The notes under the pieces are model-generated. The model was not told the origin of the DNA. It made no database searches and saw only the letters and a program-made list of their open reading frames with translations. A stretch of 6,604 nucleotides of DNA, from assembly GCA_030040955.1 (NCBI GenBank), contig JASHSH010000202.1:1-6604 (forward strand), written 5' to 3'. The stretch is from Rhodospirillales bacterium (lineage in GTDB: Bacteria > Pseudomonadota > Alphaproteobacteria > Rhodospirillales > Magnetospirillaceae). Below are positions 1-6,125 of the stretch, piece by piece. The position numbers were made by a program, and so were the translations under genes. How positions within the stretch are numbered: the stretch's first letter is position 1; each line of letters starts with the position of its first letter.

Positions 1-962
1 GCATCGAGCAGCGCCAGCGCCTCGTCATCCAGGACAGGCAGCCTTGTCGCGTCGAACACGACCAGGCGCAGATCGGCCTCCGCCGCGCGCGCCCGGCTGC
101 GCCGCACGCCCTCTTCCTCCAGCTCGCCCCGGGCCTCGCGCAGGCCGGCGGTATCGATCACCGTGACCGGGTAGCCGCCGAGATCGAGATGCACCTCGAT
201 GGCATCGCGCGTGGTGCCGGCGATCGACGAGACGATGGCCGCTTCGCGTCCGGCTATTCTGTTGAGAATACTGGACTTCCCGACATTCGGCGCGCCCAGG
301 AGCACGCAGCGGAATCCGTCCCGCATGCGCTCGCCCCGGCCCTTGTCGGCGAGATGGCGGGCGAATTCACCGGCCAGCGCGGCGAGGGCGGCGCGCGCCT
401 CCGCGCCCAGGCGCTCGGGCAGCCCTTCTTCGGCGAAGTCGATCTCGGCTTCGATATGCGCCCGGGCGCGCAGCAGCCGCGTCCGCCACTCCTCGACCAG
501 GCGGGCCAGCGCGCCGTCCATCTGGCGCAGCGCCTGGCGGCGCTGGGCCGCGGTCTCGGCGGCGACCAGATCGGCGATCGCCTCGGCGCGGGTCAGGTCG
601 AGCTTGCCGGCGAGGAAGGCGCGGCGGCTGAACTCGCCCGGCTCGGCCGGACGCAATCCCAGCGCGACGAGCGCGTCGGCCAGCGCGCGGGCTACCGCGC
701 GGCCGCCATGCAGGTGCAGCTCGGCCACGTCCTCGCCGGTATAGCTCGCCGGCGCGGGGAACCAGAGCGCAAGCCCGTCGTCGATGGGCTCGCCGTTGGC
801 CGCCAGACGTACCCGGCGCGCGCGGCGCGGGGCAGGAAGCGGCGTTCCGGCGAGAGTCTCCAGCGCCCAGCCGGCGCGCGGGCCCGAGATGCGGAACACG
901 GCGATGCCGGCACGTCCCTGCGCGCTGGCGAGGGCGAAAATGGTGTCGGCGGAACGGTCCAC
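1..962 (-). CDS. mnmE: tRNA uridine-5-carboxymethylaminomethyl(34) synthesis GTPase MnmE (partial, C-terminus beyond left edge)
   Basis: MnmE (TrmE) is a cytoplasmic GTPase that works with the FAD enzyme MnmG to place the (carboxymethyl)aminomethyl group on C5 of wobble uridine 34 in certain tRNAs. About 320 residues are in the window. The N-terminal tetrahydrofolate-binding domain opens with DTIFALASAQGRAGIAVFRI, followed by a helical region containing FLAGKLDLTRAEAI. The G domain follows: P-loop GAPNVGKS at residues 223-230, G2 motif GTTRD at 249-253 and G3 DTAG at 270-273, the same numbering as I recall for E. coli MnmE. The NKxD motif, the rest of the helical domain and the C-terminal CxGK cysteine motif, roughly the last 125 residues of a normal ~445-residue protein, lie off the left edge. 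The start is GTG at 962-960, chosen because it gives the family's usual N-terminus; it lies 19 bases after the ferredoxin stop, and no strong Shine-Dalgarno is visible. It is probably transcribed with the two genes upstream. Identity is secure. Confidence 0.96.
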   Translation of the reverse strand, partial: MDRSADTIFALASAQGRAGIAVFRISGPRAGWALETLAGTPLPAPRRARRVRLAANGEPIDDGLALWFPAPASYTGEDVAELHLHGGRAVARALADALVALGLRPAEPGEFSRRAFLAGKLDLTRAEAIADLVAAETAAQRRQALRQMDGALARLVEEWRTRLLRARAHIEAEIDFAEEGLPERLGAEARAALAALAGEFARHLADKGRGERMRDGFRCVLLGAPNVGKSSILNRIAGREAAIVSSIAGTTRDAIEVHLDLGGYPVTVIDTAGLREARGELEEEGVRRSRARAAEADLRLVVFDATRLPVLDDEALALLD

Positions 963-981
963 GGGCGAGCCGCGGCGCCGC

Positions 982-1386
982 TTACGCTTTGAGCGCGGCG
1001 GCGGCGGCCTTGACGGTCTTGTCGGACTTTTCGGTCTTGGCGGGCCCGTCCTCGGGGCGCAGCATCAGCCGCGACACCCGCCCGTCGTTCTGGATATGGG
1101 TCGTGAGTATCTCGTCGAGGTCCTCGCGCGTCTTGTAGCCGTACCAGACGCCTTCGGGATAGATCACCATCGTCGGCCCCAGCTCGCAGCGATCGAGGCA
1201 GCCCGAGGCGTTGATGCGCACATCCTCGATGCCGAGCTGGCGCGCGCGCTGTTTGAGATAGTCGCGCAGCGGCTCGGAACCGCGCGCCGCGCAGGAGCCG
1301 CGCGGATGGCCCTCGATGCGCCGGTTGGTGCAGCAGAATACGTGCAGCCGATAATAGGGCTTGGGATCGTTGGGCAACGCGGCCAC
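982..1386 (-). CDS. Thioredoxin-like [2Fe-2S] ferredoxin
   Basis: A 134-residue protein of the thioredoxin-fold [2Fe-2S] ferredoxin family, related to the NuoE / 24 kDa subunit of complex I. The likely cluster ligands are C19, C32, C63 and C67, with spacing C-x12-C-x30-C-x3-C; the last pair sits in SGCLDRCELGP, the most typical stretch of the family. C18 next to C19 is an extra cysteine. The segment MVIYPEGVWYG (73-83) after the second pair is also typical. The last ~20 residues form a Lys/Ala-rich tail that looks disordered. The protein should be a soluble one-electron carrier; its partner cannot be told from the sequence. The start is GTG at 1386-1384, one base after the TAG of the preceding gene, with AGGGA upstream inside that gene, so translational coupling is likely. 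mnmE follows after 19 bases. Confidence 0.92.
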   Translation of the reverse strand: MAALPNDPKPYYRLHVFCCTNRRIEGHPRGSCAARGSEPLRDYLKQRARQLGIEDVRINASGCLDRCELGPTMVIYPEGVWYGYKTREDLDEILTTHIQNDGRVSRLMLRPEDGPAKTEKSDKTVKAAAAALKA

Positions 1387-1387
1387 G

Positions 1388-1639
1388 CTATTTGTCCCTG
1401 CCGCCGCCCATCGCGTCCTGGAACTGCGACCAGAACGCCTTTTGCAATTGCTCGATCCCCTGCACGCCGGCGGGCAGCCAGGTCTTCAGCAGCGCCTCGG
1501 GGCTGGTGGCGTCGAGATAGTCGGTCATGCGCTGCTCGAGCTTGTCCATCAGCGCTTCCTGCATCGGACCCACCATCGGCAGGCCGAGGAACAGGCGCGC
1601 CTCCTCGGGCGTGCAGTCGATATTGATGGTGACCTTCAT
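1388..1639 (-). CDS. Small DUF6489-like protein
   Basis: An 83-residue protein starting MKVTINIDCTPEEARLFLGL, which I recognise as the conserved opening of DUF6489 family proteins of alphaproteobacteria. Their function is unknown. There is no signal peptide or membrane segment. The N-terminus looks like a short beta strand followed by an amphipathic helix (PEEARLFLGLP), and the middle is helical with an aromatic patch (GIEQLQKAFWSQF), so it may be a small oligomerising or protein-binding module. The reading frame stays open upstream to an ATG at 1735, but I place the start at ATG 1639-1637: conservation begins there and GGAGAAGG lies 2-9 bases upstream. It is the first gene of a leftward cluster, with the ferredoxin gene starting one base after its stop. 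Assignment rests on remembered family resemblance. Confidence 0.85.
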   Translation of the reverse strand: MKVTINIDCTPEEARLFLGLPMVGPMQEALMDKLEQRMTDYLDATSPEALLKTWLPAGVQGIEQLQKAFWSQFQDAMGGGRDK

Positions 1640-1767
1640 CGCCTTCTCCGCGCGGGCCGCGTGAGTTGCAACCGCCCGCCAAGCTGCCAATATGCTCGAT
1701 ATCGCCAAGCTAAGCGGGCGCGGGCCAGCGCGCAACGCCCGCCGCGAGGCCGACGCCGGGACCCTTC
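1640..1767. promoter_or_regulatory. Divergent intergenic region with probable back-to-back promoters
   Basis: This 128-base gap separates the leftward DUF6489/ferredoxin/mnmE cluster from the rightward thioredoxin-domain gene, so it should hold promoters for both. The clearest rightward candidate is TTGCAA (1666-1671), a 17-base spacer, then AATATG (1689-1694); the -35 matches the sigma-70 consensus at 4 of 6 bases and the -10 at only 3 of 6, so it is weak. I found no convincing leftward pair. The 9-base word CGCCAAGCT occurs twice in the same orientation, at 1677-1685 and 1703-1711, on either side of the palindrome CGATATCG (1697-1704, overlapping the second copy by two bases). A regulator site is possible but unproven. 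Confidence 0.45.
1642..1649 (-). promoter_or_regulatory. Shine-Dalgarno fixing the start of the DUF6489-like gene
   Basis: On the minus strand the bases GGAGAAGG lie just before the ATG at 1639, with six bases between GGAG and the ATG. This supports the 83-residue start over the 115-codon frame that opens at 1735. Confidence 0.7.
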
Positions 1768-3747
1768 GTGAGCCGCAACCAACTCGACCGCGAAACCAGC
1801 CCGTATCTGCTGCAACACCGATCCAACCCGGTGCACTGGCGCGCCTGGAACGTCGAGGCGCTGGCCGAGGCGAAGGCGACCGGGCGGCCGATCCTGCTTT
1901 CGGTCGGCTATGCGGCCTGCCACTGGTGCCATGTGATGGCGCACGAATCCTTCGAGGATCCCGTCACCGCCGAACTGATGAACCGCGACTTCGTGCCGAT
2001 CAAGGTCGACCGCGAGGAGCGGCCCGACATCGACGCGATCTACCAGACCGCGCTCGCGCTGATGGGCGAGCATGGCGGCTGGCCGCTGACCATGTTCCTC
2101 ACCCCCGAGGCCGAGCCGTTCTGGGGAGGCACCTATTTCCCGCCCGAGCCGCGCTACGGCCGTCCCGGATTCCGCCAACTCCTGGCCGCGATCGCCGAGA
2201 GCTACCGCGCCAAGCCCGAATCGGTCGCCGCCAACGCCGCCGCGCTGCGCGAGGCGCTGCGCGACCAGGCCGCGCCGACGCCTGGCGCCGGGATCACGCT
2301 GGCCACGCTCGATGTCGCGGCCGGCGCGATGCTGCGGATGGTGGATGGGCGCGCCGGGGGCATGCAGGGCGCGCCCAAATTCCCGCAGACCTCGGCCTTC
2401 CAGTTCCTGTGGCGCGCGCATTGGCGCTCGGGCGATGCCGCGCTGGGCCGCGCGGTGACGTTGACGTTGGACCGCATGTGCGAGGGCGGCATCTACGACC
2501 ATCTCGGCGGCGGCTTCGCGCGCTATTCCACCGACGCCGAATGGCTGGTGCCGCATTTCGAGAAGATGCTCTACGACAATGCCGGCATGATCGAGCTGCT
2601 CACCCTGGTCTGGCAGCGCACGAATTCGCCCCTCTATGCGCGGCGCGTCGCCGAGACCGTCGGCTGGGTGCTGCGCGACATGATCGCCGATCACGGCGCC
2701 TTCGCCGCCACGATCGACGCCGACAGCGAAGGCGAGGAAGGCCGCTACTATGTGTGGTCGGCCGACGAGGTGGCGGACGCGCTGCCCGGCGATCTCGGCG
2801 ATCTGTTCCGCCGCGTCTACGACGTCTCCCAGGCCGGCAACTGGGAAGGGCACAACATCTTGCACCGCAATCACCCCGGCGGGCGCGTCGACGAGGTCGA
2901 CGAGGCGCGGCTCGGGGAGGCGCGCGCGGTGCTGCTCGAACTGCGCTCGCGCCGCATCCCGCCGGCGCGCGACGACAAGGTCCTCGCCGACTGGAACGGG
3001 ATGATGATCGCCGCGCTGGCGCGCGCGGGCTTCGTGTTCGACCGGGCCGAATGGATCGCCGCGGCGGCGCGCGCTTTCGATGCCGTGGCGGCGCATATGG
3101 TTCGCGACGCGCGGCTGGGACACAGTCTGCGCGCGGGCAAGCTCCAACGCGAGGCGATGCTCGATGATTATGCGCAGATGTCCCGCGCCGCGCTCGCGCT
3201 ATACGAGGCGACCGGCGAGGCGCGCTTCCTGGCCGCGGGCGAGAACTGGTGCGAGACGGCGCATGCGCATTACCGGGACGCCGAATCGGGCGGCTATTTC
3301 TTCACCGCCGACGACGCCGAGTCGCTGATCCTGCGTACCAAGTCGGCGATCGATTCGGCCTATCCGTCGGGCAACGCGGCGATGGTCGAAACGCTCGCCC
3401 GGCTCTGGCATGTCACCGGGCGCGAGGTTTGGCGCGAACGCGCGGAGGCGGCCGTGGCCGCCTTCGCCGGCGAATTGGGGCGCCATTTTCCCTCGATGTG
3501 CGCGCTGCTTTGCGCCTGGGAGCTGATCGAAGGCGCGGTCAAGGCCGCGATCGGGGGGGCGCCGGGCGATGGAGGGCGGGCCGAGCTGTTGCGCGCGGTC
3601 GCCTCGGTCGGCCAGCCCAACCTGATGATCGCCTACGAGGAATCCCGCGCCGCCGGGGCGGTGATCTGTCGCGGCGCCACTTGCTCCGCGCCGCTGACGG
3701 ACGCGGAATCCGTGCGCCTCGAACTGAACCGAAGGCTGCGGGGATAG
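1768..3747 (+). CDS. Thioredoxin domain-containing protein, YyaL/SPATA20 (DUF255) family
   Basis: A 659-residue protein of the family that includes B. subtilis YyaL and mammalian SPATA20. The N-terminal part is a thioredoxin-like (DsbH-type) domain: ETSPYLLQHRSNPVHW at 9-24, a CHWC active-site-like motif (C51, C54), then GGWPLTMF (103-110) and GGTYFP (120-125). The remaining ~450 residues resemble the (alpha/alpha)6-barrel fold of sugar epimerases, with family blocks GAPKFP (201-206), GGGFARYSTDAEWLVPHFEK (247-266), DADSEGEEGRYYVW (317-330), DDKVLADWNG (402-411) and SAYPSGNA (530-537). It ends in the family's CRGATC (634-639). No signal peptide is seen, so it is probably cytosolic. Length is near normal and the frame is intact. 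The start is GTG; no in-frame start lies just upstream and the Shine-Dalgarno is poor. The biochemical role of the family is not established; disulfide chemistry or a sugar substrate are both guesses from the folds. Confidence 0.95.
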   Translation: MSRNQLDRETSPYLLQHRSNPVHWRAWNVEALAEAKATGRPILLSVGYAACHWCHVMAHESFEDPVTAELMNRDFVPIKVDREERPDIDAIYQTALALMGEHGGWPLTMFLTPEAEPFWGGTYFPPEPRYGRPGFRQLLAAIAESYRAKPESVAANAAALREALRDQAAPTPGAGITLATLDVAAGAMLRMVDGRAGGMQGAPKFPQTSAFQFLWRAHWRSGDAALGRAVTLTLDRMCEGGIYDHLGGGFARYSTDAEWLVPHFEKMLYDNAGMIELLTLVWQRTNSPLYARRVAETVGWVLRDMIADHGAFAATIDADSEGEEGRYYVWSADEVADALPGDLGDLFRRVYDVSQAGNWEGHNILHRNHPGGRVDEVDEARLGEARAVLLELRSRRIPPARDDKVLADWNGMMIAALARAGFVFDRAEWIAAAARAFDAVAAHMVRDARLGHSLRAGKLQREAMLDDYAQMSRAALALYEATGEARFLAAGENWCETAHAHYRDAESGGYFFTADDAESLILRTKSAIDSAYPSGNAAMVETLARLWHVTGREVWRERAEAAVAAFAGELGRHFPSMCALLCAWELIEGAVKAAIGGAPGDGGRAELLRAVASVGQPNLMIAYEESRAAGAVICRGATCSAPLTDAESVRLELNRRLRG

Positions 3748-3875
3748 CGGCCGGCGATGAAGATGTGTCGCGCGTGAACTTCTGTCACAAAAGTGCCACG
3801 AAACCTCGCCCGCGCCGATCGATAACGATTCCATTGCGCCTTGTCAGACATCCGGACCGATTCTAAAGTATTCGC
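3748..3875. other. Intergenic region between the thioredoxin-domain gene and ogt
   Basis: This 128-base gap is more AT-rich than the genes around it. I see no stem-loop with a T tract after the TAG ending at 3747, so termination of the upstream gene is unclear. It holds an imperfect inverted repeat (TGTCAC AAAA GTGCCA, 3783-3798, five of six pairs) and, at its right end, the promoter candidate for ogt. No E. coli-type Ada box was found by eye. Confidence 0.5.
3841..3869 (+). promoter_or_regulatory. Candidate sigma-70 promoter of the ogt operon
   Basis: TTGTCA (3841-3846, 5 of 6 matches to TTGACA) is followed by a 17-base spacer and TAAAGT (3864-3869, 4 of 6 matches to TATAAT). With a start site about 7 bases after the -10 element, transcription would begin at or within a base or two of A3876, the first base of the ogt ATG. 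No Shine-Dalgarno lies before that ATG, which is consistent with a leaderless transcript. This is a prediction by eye. Confidence 0.5.
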
Positions 3876-4361
3876 ATGCTTTACCATTCCGTTCCTACCC
3901 CGCTCGGCCACGTCACGCTGTTCGAGGAAAAAGGCTCGCTCGTGGCCATGGAATGGGGCAAGGCCAAGGGCGGCTCCGAATCCCCGCTCTTGCGACGTGC
4001 CGCGGTCCAGCTGCGCGAATATTTCGCCGGCGACAGGCGCGATTTCGATTTGCCGCTCGCGCCCAAGGGCACCTCGTTCCAGCGCCGGGTATGGGCGGCG
4101 CTGCGGCGCATCCCGTTCGGCCATACCGCGAGCTATGGCGACATCGCGCGCGAGGTCGACAGCGGACCGCGCGCCATCGGCGGCGTCTGCCGCTCCAACC
4201 CATTGCCGATCTTCACGCCCTGCCATCGCGTCACCGGGGCGAAAGGGTCGCTCGGCGGCTATTCGGGCCACGAGGGACTCGACACCAAGCGCTGGCTGCT
4301 CTCGCACGAGGGCGCGCGCATCGCGGAAACCAAGCGACGGAAATCGGGGGGCGCAATATGA
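3876..4361 (+). CDS. ogt: Methylated-DNA--protein-cysteine S-methyltransferase (Ogt)
   Basis: A 161-residue suicide DNA-repair protein that moves the alkyl group from O6-alkylguanine (or O4-alkylthymine) in DNA onto its own cysteine. The acceptor is C116 in the motif PCHRV (115-119), preceded by the conserved NPLPIF (108-113). The helix-turn-helix DNA-binding part is FQRRVWAALRRIPFGHTASY (68-87) followed by GDIA, and R99 in GPRAIGG sits where the family's base-flipping arginine is expected. The N-terminal ~65 residues form the small non-catalytic domain (TPLGHVTLFEEKGSLVAMEW). Length is close to E. coli Ogt, and there is no Ada-type zinc or AraC domain, so this should be the stand-alone enzyme. 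The chosen ATG gives a full N-terminal domain but has no Shine-Dalgarno. The stop overlaps the next start as ATGA. It appears to head a three-gene operon. Confidence 0.96.
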   Translation: MLYHSVPTPLGHVTLFEEKGSLVAMEWGKAKGGSESPLLRRAAVQLREYFAGDRRDFDLPLAPKGTSFQRRVWAALRRIPFGHTASYGDIAREVDSGPRAIGGVCRSNPLPIFTPCHRVTGAKGSLGGYSGHEGLDTKRWLLSHEGARIAETKRRKSGGAI

Positions 4362-5056
4362 CCGACACCAGCATACAGGCGGCCGACGGCGGCAACTTCT
4401 CGGCCTACCTGGCCGTGCCCAAGAGCGGGCGCGGGTCGGGCGTGGTCGTCATCCAGGAGATTTTCGGCGTCAACAAGGTGATGCGGGACCTGACCGACGG
4501 CTACGCCGCGCAGGGCTATACCGCCATCTGCCCCGACCTGTTCTGGCGCCAGCAGCCGAACGTGCAGATCACCGACAAGACCAAGGCCGAATGGGACCAG
4601 GCGATGGGTTTGATGCAGGGGATGGACCAGGACAAGGCGGTGGAGGACTTGAGGGCCACGCTCGCCTTCCTGCGCAAGCATCCGGCCTGCACCGGCAAGG
4701 CGGGCGCGGTGGGTTTCTGCCTGGGCGGCCGGCTCGCCTATTTCATGTCCACGCGGTCCGACGCCAACTGCGCGGTCAGCTATTACGGCATCAATCTCGA
4801 CGCGGTGCTCGGCGAAGCCAAGAACATCAAGAACCCCCTGCTCATGCATATCGCCGAGAAGGACCAGTACGTGCCGGCGCCGGTGCAGGTGAAGATCAAG
4901 CACGCGCTGCGCGACAACCGCAACGTCACCATCCACACCTATGCCGGCGCCGATCATGCATTCGCGCGCGTCGGCGGGGTGCATTTCGACAAGGCGGCGG
5001 CCGAGCTCGCCGCGCGGCGCACGCAGGACTTCTTCAAGAAGAACCTGGCGGCCTGA
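4358..5056 (+). CDS. Dienelactone hydrolase family protein
   Basis: A 232-residue alpha/beta hydrolase close in length and motif positions to carboxymethylenebutenolidase. The Cys-Asp-His triad is C121 in GFCLGGRLA (119-127), D169 in AEKDQYVP (166-173) and H200 in GADHAFAR (197-204). E34 in VIQEIFGVN (31-39) corresponds to the glutamate that interacts with the nucleophilic cysteine. These sit two residues before the Pseudomonas DLH numbers (C123, D171, H202, E36), so all active-site residues are present. True DLH opens dienelactone in chlorocatechol breakdown, but many members act on other esters and lactones. No aromatic-degradation genes are next to it, so the substrate here is unknown. No signal peptide is seen. 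The ATG overlaps the ogt stop by four bases and six G residues lie at 4346-4351, so translation is probably coupled to ogt. The gene lies in a frame that is open further upstream (to 3953), but nothing upstream resembles the family. Confidence 0.95.
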   Translation: MTDTSIQAADGGNFSAYLAVPKSGRGSGVVVIQEIFGVNKVMRDLTDGYAAQGYTAICPDLFWRQQPNVQITDKTKAEWDQAMGLMQGMDQDKAVEDLRATLAFLRKHPACTGKAGAVGFCLGGRLAYFMSTRSDANCAVSYYGINLDAVLGEAKNIKNPLLMHIAEKDQYVPAPVQVKIKHALRDNRNVTIHTYAGADHAFARVGGVHFDKAAAELAARRTQDFFKKNLAA

Positions 5057-5060
5057 ACCG

Positions 5061-5068
5061 AGGGAGGG
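5061..5068 (+). promoter_or_regulatory. Shine-Dalgarno of the quinone oxidoreductase gene
   Basis: AGGGAGGG in the 17-base gap after the hydrolase stop; its GGAGG core is six bases from the ATG at 5074. It fixes the start within a frame that is open without interruption back to 3841. Confidence 0.8.
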
Positions 5069-5073
5069 CATCC

Positions 5074-6054
5074 ATGCCAGTGCGGAGCTGGGCGGTCCGC
5101 GTCCACGAACATGGCGGACCGGAGAAGATGGTCTGGGAGCAGGTCGAGCTGCCCGATCCGGGCCCAGGCCAGGCGCTGGTGCGCCAGACCGCGATCGGCT
5201 TCAACTTCATCGACATCTACCATCGCACCGGCCTCTATCCGCAGAGCCTGCCGATCACCCTGGGCACCGAAGGCGCCGGGGTGATCGAGGCCGTCGGCAA
5301 GGGCGCGCTCGGGCTGAAGGTGGGCCAGCGCGTGGCCTACGGCACCGGCGGGCCCGGCGCCTACGCTGAGCGCCGGCTGATCGGCGTCCAGCATCTGGTG
5401 CCCCTGCCCAAGGACATCCCCGACGCGATCGCGGCCGCGGCGATGCTCAAGGGCATGACCGCCGAGTATCTGGTGCGCCGCACCCACAAGGTGAAGCGCG
5501 GCGACACCATCCTGGTGCATGCCGCGGCCGGGGGCGTGGGGCTGATCCTGTGCCAGTGGGCCAGGCATCTCGGCGCCACCGTGATCGGCACGGTGAGTAC
5601 CGACGAGAAGGCAATGCTGGCCAAAAAGCATGGCTGCAAGCATGTGCTCGTCGTGCCGCGCGAGGATTTCGCCGCCCGCGTGCGCGAGATCACCAAGGGC
5701 AAGGGCGTGCCGGTGGTCTACGATTCGGTCGGCAAGGACACGTTCGACAAATCGCTCGACAGCCTGGCTCCGCTCGGCGTGCTCGCGCTGTTCGGACAGT
5801 CCTCGGGGACGGTGCCGCCGATCAGCCCCGGCATCCTCGCCAAGGGCAGCACCTATCTCACCCGGCCCACCTTGTTCGTCTACAACGCCGCGCGCGAGAA
5901 CCTGCTCGCCTCATCCCGCGCTCTGTTCGCGGTGATCCGTTCGGGCGCGGTGAAGATCCGCGTCAACCACACCTACCCGCTGAAGGAGGCCGCGCGCGCG
6001 CACGAGGACGTGGCCGCGCGGCGCACCACGGGCTCGGTGGTGCTGACGCCGTAG
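5074..6054 (+). CDS. qor: NADPH:quinone oxidoreductase, zinc-independent MDR family
   Basis: A 326-residue medium-chain dehydrogenase/reductase of the Qor (zeta-crystallin) type, which passes electrons from NADPH to quinones or other electrophilic carbonyls. The N-terminal GroES-like domain has GFNFIDIYHRTGLYP (42-56) and LGTEGAGVIEAVG (63-75). It lacks the cysteine-rich structural zinc lobe of alcohol dehydrogenases. The Rossmann domain follows the conserved MLKGMTAEYL (124-133) and carries the nucleotide-binding AAAGGVG (150-156). Further family blocks are VVYDSVGKDTF (214-224), FGQSSG (240-245) and LTRPTLF (262-268). It ends with the common TTGSVVLTP. Length and frame are normal and the protein is expected in the cytoplasm. 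It is the last gene of the ogt operon, with its own strong ribosome binding site and a hairpin downstream. The natural substrate cannot be read from the sequence. Confidence 0.95.
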   Translation: MPVRSWAVRVHEHGGPEKMVWEQVELPDPGPGQALVRQTAIGFNFIDIYHRTGLYPQSLPITLGTEGAGVIEAVGKGALGLKVGQRVAYGTGGPGAYAERRLIGVQHLVPLPKDIPDAIAAAAMLKGMTAEYLVRRTHKVKRGDTILVHAAAGGVGLILCQWARHLGATVIGTVSTDEKAMLAKKHGCKHVLVVPREDFAARVREITKGKGVPVVYDSVGKDTFDKSLDSLAPLGVLALFGQSSGTVPPISPGILAKGSTYLTRPTLFVYNAARENLLASSRALFAVIRSGAVKIRVNHTYPLKEAARAHEDVAARRTTGSVVLTP

Positions 6055-6091
6055 CGCTCCGGGCGGTCGCGGCCCGGGCGTGATGTGGGGT

Positions 6092-6114
6092 AAGGGCCGC
6101 ACGCGCGGCCCCTT
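6092..6114. terminator. GC-rich hairpin between convergent genes, possible bidirectional terminator
   Basis: A 7-bp perfect stem GGGCCGC (6094-6100) / GCGGCCC (6105-6111) encloses a 4-base loop ACGC. Allowing one bulged C at 6112, AA/TT pairs extend the stem to 6092-6114. It lies 37 bases after the qor stop and 11 bases beyond the stop of the leftward gene, the right place to end both transcripts. There is no real T tract on either strand, so intrinsic termination may be weak. Confidence 0.45.
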
Positions 6115-6125
6115 GAATTGTCGCC

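Noticed and set aside
189..992. Open frames on the plus strand opposite mnmE (267 and 181 codons)
   Set aside because: Their translations are low-complexity Ala/Arg/Gly/Ser sequence, while the minus strand encodes unmistakable MnmE motifs throughout.
1388..1735. 115-codon version of the DUF6489-like protein starting at 1735
   Set aside because: The extra 32 residues show no conservation I recognise, and a good GGAGAAGG site precedes the internal ATG at 1639.
1714..1742. Inverted repeat GCGGGCG (1714-1720) / CGCCCGC (1736-1742) before the thioredoxin-domain gene
   Set aside because: A 7-base GC-only stem with a 15-base loop is common by chance in DNA this rich in GC, and it has no T tract or match to a known leader RNA.
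1636..3147. Long open frame of 503 codons on the minus strand across the thioredoxin-domain gene
   Set aside because: It reads as His/Arg/Gln/Ala/Gly-rich sequence without any family motif, and lies opposite a gene with clear conserved blocks. Long antisense frames are expected at this GC content.
1692..3167. Open frame of 491 codons on the plus strand overlapping the thioredoxin-domain gene in another frame
   Set aside because: Arg/Ala/Gly-rich low-complexity translation with no recognisable domain; the overlapping frame carries the conserved protein.
3841..6054. Single 737-codon frame through ogt, the hydrolase gene and qor, suggesting a fusion protein
   Set aside because: Only the last 326 residues match a family; the first ~410 are out-of-frame readings of ogt and the hydrolase gene, and qor has its own AGGGAGGG site and ATG at 5074.
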